Origin: Candidatus Polarisedimenticolaceae bacterium
Lineage (GTDB): Bacteria; Pseudomonadota; Gammaproteobacteria; Chromatiales; Chromatiaceae
Direction of reading: 5' to 3'
Assembly: GCA_021648685.1 (NCBI GenBank)
Contig: JAKISI010000038.1
Coordinates: forward strand, 1-33,362
Length of the DNA stretch: 33,362 nucleotides
Positions 16,273-26,900 of the stretch are shown here, in pieces (within the stretch, counting starts at the first letter, position 1; each line of letters starts with the position of its first letter). The position numbers were made by a program, and so were the translations under genes. The notes beneath the pieces are model-generated. The model was not told where the DNA came from. It saw nothing but the letters and a program-made list of their open reading frames with translations, and did no database searches.

Positions 16273-16627
16273 CTTGGTGAGACACATGGAATCAGGTGCA
16301 GCGCTTCGTAAGTGCTCCATAACCTCCATCCTACTCAATGCATTTAAATGCGGTGGCCTTGGCGGGTTCAGCTGCTTGGAGTTACTCTGACTGACTTGAT
16401 CACACTCCCAAGCGTTGTTAGTCTGTTATATCGTTGTAAAGTACCTCGCCTTTATCTGATGCGAGAAAACGCATTACTCAAACGGCTCTGATAGATAAAG
16501 ATTTTGTTGCTGCTTACCCCAGACAGGGCAGGCTTGCACAAAATGCTTTTGTCATCATTCTGTTGCAGATGGCTGTTTAGGAAGAACCAGAAAGCGTTAG
16601 TTCATACTTGAAAGGTAGTGATTGAAT
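16273..16627. other. Non-coding junction between island and GC-rich operon
   Basis: These 355 bases contain no open frame with coding character, no strong hairpin with a T tail, and no tRNA. Base composition rises from the AT-rich island to the GC-rich operon across it. A promoter for the next operon is expected here, but I cannot pick a convincing one. Confidence 0.5.
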
Positions 16628-17299
16628 ATGGCCGATAATGGCTTGCAGAACGACCTCTACAGAGAGGTCTCCCCAAAAAAGAGACAGCCGGGCCCTCTTC
16701 CCAAGATGATAGTGATGCTGGTTCTGGCTGGAGTGGTTGGCTTTTACCTCTTTTCCGGCAGTGAGCCCGCCCGGATTGTCAGCATGCCGGAAGGGGTCGC
16801 TCCGGCAGTAACGACAACAAGCCCGGCACCCAGTGTTATCCGACCGGCATCGGAATCAAAACCGGTTGCCGCTGCGCCAGCGGCCAACGCAGCGATACAG
16901 GCCAGGCAGAACCCCGGTGACTCGGCCAGAGCGCTGATTGCGGAATTCAGAGCAAAGAAAGGGCCGACGGACTTGAAGCAGATCATGACATCCGCCGATG
17001 AGTTCAGCGCAAAGGGGATGCAGGCTGATGCCTACCTGCTCTACTTCTTTGCCGCCAGACGGGGGGAGAGCCTTGCGGCGCAGGTGTTGGCAAAGATGCA
17101 TGACCCGGCCTATTACTCCACGCAGAACAGCGTGCTGGATCAACCCGATCTGGTGCAGGCCTATAAGTGGTACCGGCAGGCGGCCAGAGGCGGTCAGGCA
17201 TCTGCCCAGAATGAGCTGAACAGCTTCCGCGCCCAGGTGGAACAGCTGGCAGCGGGCGGCGATACAGAAGCGAAACAGCTGCTGCTACAGTGGCAATGA
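16628..17299 (+). CDS. Membrane-anchored Sel1-like repeat protein
   Basis: The product is about 223 residues. A single TM segment near residues 27-44 follows a short basic N-terminus. A proline/alanine-rich linker leads to a C-terminal helical domain with Sel1/TPR features: ADAYLLYFFAARRGE, then QAYKWYRQAARGGQASAQNEL. Such domains bind proteins. An in-frame TTG at 16622 is better spaced from AAGG (16612-16615) than the ATG at 16628, so the start could be two codons earlier. The gene leads a five-gene operon; the gap to the next start is 13 bases. Confidence 0.8.
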   Translation: MADNGLQNDLYREVSPKKRQPGPLPKMIVMLVLAGVVGFYLFSGSEPARIVSMPEGVAPAVTTTSPAPSVIRPASESKPVAAAPAANAAIQARQNPGDSARALIAEFRAKKGPTDLKQIMTSADEFSAKGMQADAYLLYFFAARRGESLAAQVLAKMHDPAYYSTQNSVLDQPDLVQAYKWYRQAARGGQASAQNELNSFRAQVEQLAAGGDTEAKQLLLQWQ

Positions 17300-17312
17300 G
17301 CCGGAGCGGATC

Positions 17313-19361
17313 ATGACAGAGAGACGAATAGCCCTCACGGCGATGTTAACCCTGGTTCTGCTCTTCGGCGGAACCCTGCCCGCCTGGGCTGAGCGACAGA
17401 AACCGCTATTGATGCCGGGCAAGAGTTCACTCTACCAGCGCGTCCTGGCCAGGCCGGGAGCCATGCTGCATATCTCGGCAGGCTCCGCCCATGCGCTACG
17501 CGAGATCAAACCCTTTAGCGTCTTCTACCTCTATGGCGAGCGCCGGATTGGCACAGAAAAATGGATAAAGGTGGGCACCGACAGCCACGGCAATACCCAG
17601 GGGTGGGTGCAGGAAAAGCAGCTGATCCCCTGGAATCAGGTGCTTACCGTGGCTTTCCGCAACCCGGCCATGCAGAACCGGGTGCTGCTGTTCAAAGAGC
17701 GGGAAGGACTGAAAAAACTGATTCAATCCAATGACCAGGCAGCCTACCAGCAGCTCTACCAAAGGGCCGTGGCCGGGACGCTGGATAACGACTCACCTGT
17801 CATCGCCATCCAGCCCGAACGCCATGTCGATATTCAGGAGGATTTCTATCTGGTGCCTATCCAGCAGCATGAGGACATCTACCTGGGCAGCGAGCAGGCG
17901 ATGATGCTACAGGTCACCACCGTGCCACTGAAGGAGGCTCCACCCCCCGCGCTGCCAAAGCCGGTGGAAAAGAGCGCCGCCACGTCAGAAAAGAGGCCGC
18001 CACAAAAAGCCAAACGCTTTCGCTCCGGCCTGGTCTTCGTCACCGATGCCACCAACTCGATGGGCCCCTACATCGACCGCACCCGCGAGGCGGTGCGCAA
18101 GGTCTACCGTTCCATCGATCGGGCCGGGCTGAAGGATGAGGTCAGCTTTGGCCTGGTCGCCTATCGGGACAGCCTCGGCGCCTCGCCCGAGCTGGAGTAC
18201 CTTGCCCGCACCTTTGTCCCGCTCAAAGAGGGGACAGATGCCAGCACCTTCTTTAAAGGTGCCGCAGCCCTCACCCCGGCGGAGGTCTCCAGCCAGGACT
18301 TTATCGAGGATGCCTACGCCGGCATCAAACTTGCCATCGATGAGCTGGAGAGAGGCGATTATGCTGCGCGCTATGTGGTATTGATCACCGATGCGGGCGC
18401 GCGCCCGGCCGATGATCCACTCAGCAGCACCGGGCTGGATGAAGCGGAGCTGAGGGCGCTGGCGCTGGAGAAGGGGGTCTCTATCTGGGTGCTGCACCTG
18501 CGAACCCCCATTGGCCGACCCAACCATGCGGCGGCGGCGCGACAGTACCGGGCCATCTCCCAATATCCCGGCATCGGCGACTTCTACTACGGCGTCAAGA
18601 TGGGCCGGGTGCAGGAGTTTGGCCGGGTGCTGGATGCGCTGGCATCACAGATCACCGAGCAGGTACGCTCAGTGGTCGAGCTGGAGCGGGCCAGGGCACC
18701 CAGATCCGAGCCGGAGCTGGTTCTGGAGCCGCTGCGGAGTGAAGCGTTGCCAGCAGCGGACAGCCAGCTGGCCGAGTTCCAGCAGAAGGTGGCCAAGCTG
18801 GGCTATGCCCTGCGCATGCGCTACCTGCAAAGCAGCCAGGGCGGTGCCGTGCCAGAGGTATTCAACGCCTGGCTGGTGGATCGCGATTTTCAAAACCCGG
18901 CGCTCTCAACGCTGGATGTGCGCGTGCTGCTGACGCGCGACCAGCTGAGCGACCTGCAATATGTGCTGAAGCAGGTACTGGTTGCAGCTGAGGATGGGCT
19001 GCTCTCACCGCGCAACTTTCTCAATGATCTGAAGAGCCTCTCCGCCACCCTCAGCCGTGACCCTGGTGAGATGCAGGGGAGCACCAGCGCCACCAGCGCG
19101 GGTGGCAGCAATCTGGCCGACCTGGGCTACATGCGCGAGTATATTGAGGATCTGCCCTACACTGGTGAGGTGATGAGCCTCTCACTGGAGAGCTGGGCCG
19201 ACTGGCCCGCCAAGCGCCAGCTGGAGTTCACCCATCGGCTGGAGCGCAAGATCAGCTACTATCAGGCGCTGCACAACCACACCGACCTCTGGATCTCACT
19301 GGATGGCGGCCCGATCACCGGCGACTCCGTCTTCCCCGTGGCACTGGAGATGTTGCCCTGA
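17313..19361 (+). CDS. Secreted SH3-like and VWA domain protein
   Basis: The 682-residue product has a signal peptide (cleaved after AWA at about 26). An SH3-like segment follows near residues 40-110, ending in GWVQEKQLIPW, and a proline-rich linker near 205-230. A von Willebrand A domain spans from about 238. Its metal site is DATNS (D245, T247, S249), followed by MGPYIDRTREAVRK and later YVVLITDAG. This DxTxSMGPYID form is the one found in PpkA-type kinases of type VI secretion clusters, where the VWA part is periplasmic. Here no kinase domain is attached. The C-terminal 230 residues are helical and unrecognised. The ABC ATPase gene begins about 50 bases later. Confidence 0.88.
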   Translation: MTERRIALTAMLTLVLLFGGTLPAWAERQKPLLMPGKSSLYQRVLARPGAMLHISAGSAHALREIKPFSVFYLYGERRIGTEKWIKVGTDSHGNTQGWVQEKQLIPWNQVLTVAFRNPAMQNRVLLFKEREGLKKLIQSNDQAAYQQLYQRAVAGTLDNDSPVIAIQPERHVDIQEDFYLVPIQQHEDIYLGSEQAMMLQVTTVPLKEAPPPALPKPVEKSAATSEKRPPQKAKRFRSGLVFVTDATNSMGPYIDRTREAVRKVYRSIDRAGLKDEVSFGLVAYRDSLGASPELEYLARTFVPLKEGTDASTFFKGAAALTPAEVSSQDFIEDAYAGIKLAIDELERGDYAARYVVLITDAGARPADDPLSSTGLDEAELRALALEKGVSIWVLHLRTPIGRPNHAAAARQYRAISQYPGIGDFYYGVKMGRVQEFGRVLDALASQITEQVRSVVELERARAPRSEPELVLEPLRSEALPAADSQLAEFQQKVAKLGYALRMRYLQSSQGGAVPEVFNAWLVDRDFQNPALSTLDVRVLLTRDQLSDLQYVLKQVLVAAEDGLLSPRNFLNDLKSLSATLSRDPGEMQGSTSATSAGGSNLADLGYMREYIEDLPYTGEVMSLSLESWADWPAKRQLEFTHRLERKISYYQALHNHTDLWISLDGGPITGDSVFPVALEMLP

Positions 19362-19411
19362 AGTACGCAGCCAGCCAGATACCGAGCGGCAGCCTGACCG
19401 GCGATGAACAG

Positions 19412-20137
19412 GTGCTCATCTATCACCTGCGTGATGTGGTGATGACCCGCATGGCAGAGGGGGTCGAGTTTCGCCTCACCGTCCCCAGCCTGCAGATATC
19501 ACTGGGCGAGAAAATCGCACTGATCGGCCACAGCGGCTGTGGCAAGAGCACCCTGCTGGATATCCTGGCCATGATCCTGCGCCCCACCGGGGTAGGCGCC
19601 TTCCGCTTCCGCCCGGAAAAGGAGTCCCCGCCGGTCGATGTCGCCAAAGCCTGGGCGCAGCGGGATCTCAACTTTATGGGCGATCTGCGCAAACACCGCA
19701 TCGGCTACGTCATGCAGACCGGCGGGCTGCTCCCTTACCTGACCGTGCGCGACAACATCAACCTCTCGCGCCAGCTGCTGGGGATGCCGGAGGATGGCTC
19801 GGTTGAAGAGCTGGCAAAAAACCTGGGGATTGAGCGCCACCTGGACAAACACCCTGAGCTGCTGTCGACCGGCGAACGGCAGCGTGTCGCTATTGGCCGG
19901 GCGCTGGCGCATCACCCCTCCATTGTCATTGCAGACGAACCCACCGCCTCGCTCGACCCGATTGCCGCCCGCAAGATCATGGCGCTGTTTGTCGAACTGG
20001 TGGAGGAGATGCAGATCACCGTCATTATCGCCAGCCATGACTGGGATCACATCAAACAGCTGGGGCTGCGCCGGCTGGCACACCGCACCAGCCAGAACCC
20101 TGCCGGCAGCGTAACCGAAACCAGGGTTACAGGATGA
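19412..20137 (+). CDS. ABC transporter ATP-binding protein (TagT/LolD-type)
   Basis: The 241-residue ATPase has Walker A GHSGCGKST (39-47), the Q-loop glutamine at 102, the signature LSTGERQ (151-157, a variant of LSGGQ), Walker B IVIADEP with D175/E176, and the switch histidine H209. The best start is a GTG at 19412 with no clear ribosome site. The frame is open back to the preceding stop, and no ATG exists there, so the true N-terminus could be a little longer from a rare start. It overlaps the permease gene by ATGA. Together they would form a MacB/Lol/TagTS-type transporter, which pulls on or signals through envelope partners rather than importing solutes. Confidence 0.9.
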   Translation: MLIYHLRDVVMTRMAEGVEFRLTVPSLQISLGEKIALIGHSGCGKSTLLDILAMILRPTGVGAFRFRPEKESPPVDVAKAWAQRDLNFMGDLRKHRIGYVMQTGGLLPYLTVRDNINLSRQLLGMPEDGSVEELAKNLGIERHLDKHPELLSTGERQRVAIGRALAHHPSIVIADEPTASLDPIAARKIMALFVELVEEMQITVIIASHDWDHIKQLGLRRLAHRTSQNPAGSVTETRVTG

Positions 20138-21357
20138 GCCATCCCATTCGAAAGATGCGCAACATCCTCAGGCTGGCGCTGACCGACTATTTTTATGAGT
20201 GGCAGATGTCCAGCTGCTTTGTGCTGGCACTGGCGGCTGTGCTGGCACCCATGATGATCCTCTTCGCCCTCAAGTTTGGCATCATCGGCAGCATGATGGA
20301 GCAGCTGATCGAAGACCCCCGCAATCGGGAGATCCGCCCTGTCGGGAGCGGCCACTATGATCCGGCATGGTTTAGTGCCGTACGCACCAACCCCGAGGTG
20401 GCCTTCGTCATCCCGCGCACCCGAAGCCTGGCCGCCACCCTGCAGCTCAAAAGCGACAGCGCCCCGCGCATCATCCCCGCTGAGCTGATTCCCACCGCAG
20501 AGGGTGAGCCGCTGTTTCATAAGAACATCGCGATACCCACCGGGCTGCGACAGATTGTGCTCTCAGAATCGGCCGCCAGAAAACTCAAGGTGGAGGTGGG
20601 TGATCGGGTCGATGGCAGCCTGAATCGCCGCCACAACGGCCAGCGTGAGCGGGTGCATGTCGAGCTGACCGTGGTCGGCATCACGCGCCTTGCCGCATTT
20701 GCACGCGATGGTGCCTTTGTGCCACTGGATCTCATCATTGCCACAGAGGATTTTCTCGATGGCCGTGCTGTCCCGCAGCTGGGCTGGCAGGGTGACCCGC
20801 CACTAGCGGGCGAACGCAGCTTCCCCGGTTTTCGGCTCTATGCCAGTGCCATCGAGCATGTTGCTGCACTGCGGGATGGTCTGGCTGCCAGTGGCATTGA
20901 GGCACGAACCCGCGCGGCGGACATCGATATTGTGCAGACCATGGAGCAGCGCCTGAGTGCCGTATTCTGGTTTGTTGCGATTATTGGCCTGAGCGGCTTC
21001 TCCCTCTCGCTGGGTGCCAATCTGTGGGCCAACGTGGATCGAAAAAAGAGGGAGCTGAGTGTGCTGCGACTGGTTGGGTTTCGGACATCGGATATCGTCT
21101 GGTTCCCGGTACTGCAAGCGCTGCTGACCGGCGTACTGGGCTGGCTGCTGGCCAGCCTGATCTACCTGGGCGTGGAGACCAGCATCAACCGTATGCTGAG
21201 CAGCCAGGCGGGGGATGACAACCCCATCTGCCGACTGTTACCCATACATTTTGAGATCGCCCTGCTGTTTACCGTTGGGGCGGCTGTTCTGGCCGCTGCA
21301 CTCGGCGGTTTTCGGGCCGCCCGGATCCAGCCTTCGGATGGCCTGAGAGAGATCTGA
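20134..21357 (+). CDS. FtsX/MacB-type ABC permease
   Basis: The 407-residue membrane protein has the four-TM layout of the type VII ABC permeases: TM1 at about 28-48, a large periplasmic domain (about 50-270), then TM2-TM4 at about 275-297, 322-348 and 373-396. The C-terminus GGFRAARIQPSDGLREI is the conserved end of FtsX-like permeases. The start overlaps the ATPase stop (ATGA), and its own stop overlaps the next start (TGATG), so all three are co-translated. TagS of type VI clusters is of similar size and layout, but Lol- or MacB-type roles are also possible. Confidence 0.9.
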   Translation: MSHPIRKMRNILRLALTDYFYEWQMSSCFVLALAAVLAPMMILFALKFGIIGSMMEQLIEDPRNREIRPVGSGHYDPAWFSAVRTNPEVAFVIPRTRSLAATLQLKSDSAPRIIPAELIPTAEGEPLFHKNIAIPTGLRQIVLSESAARKLKVEVGDRVDGSLNRRHNGQRERVHVELTVVGITRLAAFARDGAFVPLDLIIATEDFLDGRAVPQLGWQGDPPLAGERSFPGFRLYASAIEHVAALRDGLAASGIEARTRAADIDIVQTMEQRLSAVFWFVAIIGLSGFSLSLGANLWANVDRKKRELSVLRLVGFRTSDIVWFPVLQALLTGVLGWLLASLIYLGVETSINRMLSSQAGDDNPICRLLPIHFEIALLFTVGAAVLAAALGGFRAARIQPSDGLREI

Positions 21358-22022
21358 TGGATGCCCGGATCAAAAAGGGCGCAGCAGGTGCGGTGGGTAT
21401 TGCCGTTTTTGCTATGGTTGGCGCGTTGCTCCTGATGGAGGAGCCGCAAAAGTCCGCACCCAAACAGCGTGCTGAGGTGGAGCGTTCACCCTATCAGTCA
21501 AAGATCGTGCCGGTTGAAGAGGTCAAACCCATCGCAAAAACTGCCGCTGTAACTACAGAGATAAAGACCTCGACTCAAGAGCCAAAACAGGTGCCGCCAC
21601 CAAAGGCAGATCTGGTGACTGATAAAGCGGTCAGAAAAAAAAATATCGCAGCGTTAAAACTTGAAGAGTCCACATCTATAAAAACTGTAAAAAACAACAG
21701 CTCAAGAGTTGAAGCAGTGGTGCCAAAGACAACGGCATTGAGGTTAAAAAAATCAACCTCTGTTGCATCAATAGGGTCTTTGCATAAAGCCTGGGCCATT
21801 CAACTGGGAAGTTTCAGTAACAATAAAAATGCCAGCAATCTAAAGGACAAACTTCAGGGTGCAGGATTTAACTCTTTTGTGGCGACAAAAGAGATGGATG
21901 GCCATACCACAACCCGCGTCTACGTTGGCCCGGAAAAAACCCGTCAGGATGCAAAAAAAGTTTTGTTGCAGTTACAGAAAAGGCAAAAAATGGAAGGGGT
22001 AATCGTGGGGTATGATGGGTAG
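21357..22022 (+). CDS. DedD-like membrane protein with SPOR domain
   Basis: The 221-residue product begins MDARIKKGAAGAVGIAVF, close to the DedD-type N-terminus, with one TM segment at about 8-27. A variable K/T/V-rich linker follows to about 140. A C-terminal SPOR domain (about 143-220) has AWAIQLGSFSNNKNASNLKDKL and ends with a TRVYVGPEKTRQDAKKVL segment. SPOR domains bind denuded septal peptidoglycan, so this protein should localise at division sites. Here it is encoded at the end of the VWA/ABC operon and overlaps the permease stop. The linker and 3' half are more AT-rich than the upstream genes. Confidence 0.9.
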   Translation: MDARIKKGAAGAVGIAVFAMVGALLLMEEPQKSAPKQRAEVERSPYQSKIVPVEEVKPIAKTAAVTTEIKTSTQEPKQVPPPKADLVTDKAVRKKNIAALKLEESTSIKTVKNNSSRVEAVVPKTTALRLKKSTSVASIGSLHKAWAIQLGSFSNNKNASNLKDKLQGAGFNSFVATKEMDGHTTTRVYVGPEKTRQDAKKVLLQLQKRQKMEGVIVGYDG

Positions 22023-22078
22023 ACAGCATAGTCTCTAATCCGGATCGCCACAGTTTGAAGCGTGCTGCTTTCCATCTC

Positions 22079-22469
22079 TCAGTGATGCCCTGGTGCATCC
22101 GGCAGGTACGCTTGAAAGTGTACCAATGGATTTTTTGAACACTCCACTCTGGAGTTTGGCAACAGCGATCCAGCATAATATCGACAGCTGAATGATCTCC
22201 CAGCTGCTATATGTTGCTGCACTTTGGTCTCTCCATTTTCAAAGTAGAGCACCATGATTTTTTCCAGTTTGTGGCGCCCCTGTATGTCAAGCCAGAGTGT
22301 CTGACAGCCGGTATAGCGCTCTCCCATCTGGAAAGATCTTCATTAATCGACCATTGAGCTGGCTGTTGCCGGCCTCTTTTGGCGACTGTATAATATTACA
22401 GTTGTATGCTTCCATGGGTATCCACTCATCAGCGGCCAACGCTGGTGGACAGAGCAGCAAAAATATCAT
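22079..22469 (-). pseudogene. Small secreted-protein gene broken by a one-base frameshift
   Basis: Two minus-strand frames join into one protein. The first (22469 downward) begins with a signal-like MIFLLLCPPALAADEW and reads to MKIFPDG. The second (22327 to the TGA at 22079) continues naturally as ERYTGCQTLWLDIQG. The frames switch at a GGG near 22325; one G fewer would restore an uninterrupted product of about 130 residues, with several cysteines in the second part. The gene may be decaying, or the assembly may have an extra base. The family is not recognised. Its start lies 30 bases after the end of the glutamate dehydrogenase gene, so it would have been co-transcribed with it. Confidence 0.6.
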
Positions 22470-22498
22470 AATCCACAGGGCTTACCGTATAAGCCAGT

Positions 22499-23794
22499 TT
22501 ACTGGCCATTGTTAAAATATTCCCGCGTACCATGTGCTGCTACCGCATCCCCGATCCGGCGCAGTGCCATGGTATAGGCTGCACTGCGCAGGCTGCGCTC
22601 TTCATGCATGCTGGTATGCCACACCTCGTTAAAGGCCTTGATGATAATCTCTTCCAGACGCGCCCTGATCTCTTCCAGTGTCCAGCTATAGCCGGAGCGG
22701 TTCTGCACCCATTCGAAGTAGCTTACGATCACGCCGCCCGCATTGGTGAGCACATCGGGCAGGATCAGTTTGCCCTGCTCCAGCAAGATGTTTTCTGCCT
22801 CGCACAGGATAGGGCCGTTGGCCACTTCAGCAATATGCATGGCCTTGATATTGGGGGCATTCTCTGTGGTGATGACACCTTCGAGTGCGGCGGGAATCAG
22901 CAGATCAACATCCAGCTCCAGCAGCTCTGTGTTGCTGATCTTTTGGTGCTCGACCAGCTCGCAGACGGTATGTTCGCAGTAGACGGCCTGAACCTGTCTC
23001 ACCTTGATCTTCTGTCTCCAGATGCTCTCTATATCGAAGCCATCTTTGGAGTAGATGCCGCCTTTGGAGTCACTGATGGCAACGATGCGGTAGCCATCCT
23101 TCTGCAGCAGCCGGGCGACATGGTAACCGGCGTTGCCAAGCCCCTGGATGGCCACCCGTATCTCGGCAGGAACCCAGCCCAGCCGGGCGGCCATTTCGCG
23201 GATGCAGAGATAGGCCCCCCGCCCTGTTGCTTCGTCACGCCCCAGACTGCCGCCCAGGCTGATGGGTTTGCCAGTGATGACGGCGGGGGCATGCTGCCGC
23301 TTGATGGTTTTGTACTCATCCATCATCCAACCCATGATACGGGCGTTGGTGTAGACATCGGGGGCGGGAATATCAATGTCGGGGCCAATAAAGTCGGCCA
23401 TGGCGCGCACATAGGCGCGTGAGAGTCGCTCCAGCTCCATCGGCGAGAGATTTTTTGGATCAACCTCGACCCCCCCTTTGGCACCACCATAGGGTAGCCC
23501 GGCGATGGCGCACTTGATGGTCATCCAGAGTGCAAGCGCCTGTACTTCCTGCTGGTTGACCTGGGGGTGAAAGCGAATGCCTCCCTTGGTGGGGCCCAGT
23601 ACGCTGTTATAGTGGCAGCGGTATCCGGTGAAGTAGCGCATGGCACCATCATCCATTCGAACCGGCAGTGATGCGGTCACTACGGTTTCGGCATGCATCA
23701 GGGAGTCAACGACCTCAGGCGAGGTGCCCGCATCTTCGCCCATCTGGCGCAATCGGTTCAAGGCATCCTGATAGATGCTGTTTTGGTTGCTCAT
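22499..23794 (-). CDS. Glutamate dehydrogenase (Glu/Leu/Phe/Val dehydrogenase family)
   Basis: The 431-residue cytosolic enzyme interconverts glutamate with 2-oxoglutarate and ammonium. It has [11 protein letters not shown] (68-77), the PYGGAKGGV active-site segment (101-109, catalytic K106), PAPDVYT with D146, and a nucleotide-binding GLGNAG at 218-223. Its length and motifs fit the hexameric family of about 420-450 residues. NAD or NADP preference cannot be fixed with confidence. AGGAGG about 6 bases before the ATG at 23794 is a strong ribosome site. It is divergent from the MFS-acyltransferase fusion gene with 113 bases between starts. Confidence 0.93.
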   Translation of the reverse strand: MSNQNSIYQDALNRLRQMGEDAGTSPEVVDSLMHAETVVTASLPVRMDDGAMRYFTGYRCHYNSVLGPTKGGIRFHPQVNQQEVQALALWMTIKCAIAGLPYGGAKGGVEVDPKNLSPMELERLSRAYVRAMADFIGPDIDIPAPDVYTNARIMGWMMDEYKTIKRQHAPAVITGKPISLGGSLGRDEATGRGAYLCIREMAARLGWVPAEIRVAIQGLGNAGYHVARLLQKDGYRIVAISDSKGGIYSKDGFDIESIWRQKIKVRQVQAVYCEHTVCELVEHQKISNTELLELDVDLLIPAALEGVITTENAPNIKAMHIAEVANGPILCEAENILLEQGKLILPDVLTNAGGVIVSYFEWVQNRSGYSWTLEEIRARLEEIIIKAFNEVWHTSMHEERSLRSAAYTMALRRIGDAVAAHGTREYFNNGQ

Positions 23795-23907
23795 CTGAGC
23801 CTCCTCTTATGGTTATGTATGTACAGCGGCAAGCATGATTGTAGTGTATTGGGATACGATACCTTGGTTTTCAAACCATTATCAATCCATGAAATGGGCA
23901 ATAGACT

Positions 23908-26900
23908 GTGGATAAACTGTTAAAACTCAAAGGGTTTCTCCCTTTCATTCTGATCATCTTCCTGAATGCCTTTGTTGATCTGGGGCATAAGGTTTTGATC
24001 CAGAACACCATTTTCAAGATCTATGACGGTCAATTCCAGATCATACTGACCGCGGTTGTAAACGGATTGATCCTGCTCCCTTTCGTGCTGCTCCTTAGCC
24101 CGGCCGGTTTCTTTTCTGACCGCTACCGCAAGCCGTTGATTATGAAGGTTTCTGCAGCATTTGCGGTGCTGCTGACGCTGCTGATCACGCTCGCTTACTA
24201 CAATGGCTGGTTCCAGTTTGCCTTTGCCATGACCTTTTTGTTGGCGGTGCAGAGCGCCTTTTACTCCCCGGCAAAGTATGGCTATATCAAAGAGCTGGCA
24301 GGCAAGGGGCAGCTGGCTGCAGCCAATGCACTGGTGCAGGCGCTGACAATCGTTGCCATTCTTTCCGGCATCTTTCTCTTTTCCGTGCTGTTCGAGCACC
24401 ATCTGGTTGGCATTCACTACAACAATGAGACCGAGCTGATTCAGGCCATTGCCCCCATTGGCTGGCTATTGGTGGGTTGCGCCCTGCTTGAGTTTGGCAC
24501 GACCCTGTTGCTGCCATCGGGTGGGCTGGAGCAGCCGGGCCTTCGCTTTGACTTCAAGCAGTACACCAGCGGCCACTATCTTCGGGAGAACTTTGGGCGG
24601 CTCCTCTCCAACCGGGTGATCTGGCTCTCCATCATCGGCCTTTCACTCTTCTGGGGCATCGCCCAAGTGGTGCTGGCCGCCTTCCCGGCCTTTGCCAAAG
24701 AGACACTGGATGAGACCAACACCGTCGTTATCCAGGGGCTTCTGGCCTGCAATGGCCTGGGCATCATTCTCGGTTCTGTACTGGCAGGCAGAGCCTCACG
24801 CGGACATATCGAAACCGGCCTGATTCCGCTTGGTGCACTGGGTATTGTTATAGCGCTGCTATTGATCCCATACGCAACATCAGCCACCCTGCTGGGGCTG
24901 CTTTTTATTGGACTGGGTACGGCGGGCGGGCTCTTCATTGTGCCACTCAATGCACTGATCCAGTTTCATGCCAGGGATGACCAGTTGGGGGTGATACTGG
25001 CAGGCAATAACTGGGTGCAGAATGTGGTCATGCTGGGTTTTTTGAGCCTGACGGCACTCTTTGCGATCTACGGTCTAAGCAGTGTAGGGCTATTTTATCT
25101 GCTGGCCATCGTTGCTGTGATCGGTACCAGCTACACGCTCTATCAATTGCCACAATCACTGGTGCGATTTCTCATCCGTGGCATGATCACCAGCCGCTAC
25201 AAGATCCAGGTTTTGGGGTTTAACCATCTGCCCGGTCAGGGTGGAGTGCTGATGCTGGGAAACCACATTAGCTGGCTCGACTGGGCCATTATCCAGATTG
25301 CCTGCCCGCGCCCTGTGCGCTTTGTGATGCATCGTAAAATCTACCAGCGCTGGTATCTAAAATGGTTTTTGGATGCCTTTGGGGTGGTGCCCATTGCTGC
25401 GGGACACAGCAAGGCTGCACTCCAACAGATCAATGAACTGCTTAAAAAGGGCGAGGCAGTCTGCCTCTTCCCCGAAGGATCAATCAGTCGCAATGGCCAG
25501 CTTGGTGCTCTTAAGTCTGGTTATGAGCGGGCAGTGGAAGGGGTTGACGGGGTTATTCTGCCCTTCTATCTGCGTGGGCTTTGGGGCAGCCGCTTCTCTC
25601 GCTCCAGTGAAAAGCTGCAAGGGAGCCGCCGCCAGCGCAGGCGGCGGGATATCATCGTGGCCTTTGGCAAGCCACTGGCTATAGATACAGCCGCACATGA
25701 GCTGAAGCAGCATCTGTTTGATCTCTCTATTGATGCCTGGGATGAGTACACCAAAACCCTCGACCCCATTCCGCTGGCCTGGATACGCACTGCCAAACAG
25801 ACGGGGCGCAACCTTTCCATTAATGATGCAAAATCAGGTGCAACACTCTCTGGCTATAAAGTGCTGGCCGCAGTTTTCAGTTTTTCACGCCTGATTGGTA
25901 AACGCAGCCCGGAACAGAATATAGGCCTGTTATTGCCTGCCAGCACAGCGGGTATGATCATCAATATGGCTACCCTGTTACTCGGTAAAACAGTGGTTAA
26001 TCTAAACTACACATCCAATATTCAAGCGCTGCTTGCCGCTGTCGAAAAGGCTGAGATCAAAAGCATCTACAGCTCCAGACACTTTCTTAAAAAACTACAA
26101 CAATGCGGCATAAATCTGGATGAGCTGCTGACCAAAGTAGAGGTGCATTATCTCGAAGAGATGGAAGATAAAACCAGCACCTTTAACAAAATTGCATTCA
26201 TAATTTTATCAGCTGTTTTACCGGCCAAACGGCTCTATCAGCTCTTTGGTCAACAATGTGATATTGAGCAACCCGCCACCATTCTCTTCACAAGTAGCAG
26301 TGAAGGAGAGCCCAGGGGCATTGTGCTGAGCCATCGCAACATCATGGCCAATATCAAACAGGTATCAGATGTGCTGGATATGCAGGATGATGATGTGGTC
26401 ATGGCCGTGCTGCCGCTGCACAACGCCTTTGGTCTTACGGTGACCGGGCTGATGCCATTGATTGAGGGCATACCTGCTGTTTTGCATCCAGACCCAACCG
26501 ATGTGGTGGTGATATCAAAAGCCATTGCCAAAAACAGAGCCACTCTGTTTTGTGGCAGCTCCACTCTTTTGCAGCTGTTCAACTGCAACAGCCGTATCCA
26601 TCCATTGATGCTGGCATCGCTACGGCTGGTCATTGCCGGTGCAGAGCGGCTTCATCCTGAGGTGCGGGATGCATTTAAATTAAAATTCAATAAAGAGATC
26701 TATGAAGGCTATGGTGCAACCGAAACCACCCCGGTTGCCAGTGTCAACGTACCTGACCGGATCGCCCCGGATGACTGGTCGATACAGATTGGCAACAAGC
26801 CGGGAACCGTTGGTATGCCACTGCCCGGTGGCAGCTTTCGCATCGTTGATCCAGGAACACTGGAAATTTGTCCAGTTGGTGAAGATGGGCTCATCCTGTT

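Noticed and set aside
27-16446. Shared TAAAGTACCTC near position 28 and near 16437 as possible island att sites
   Set aside because: The match is only 11 bases, does not bracket the island, and no integrase is present.
18136-18933. Long plus- and minus-strand frames inside the VWA gene
   Set aside because: They are shadows of a GC-rich real gene, with R/S/P/W-rich low-quality translations.
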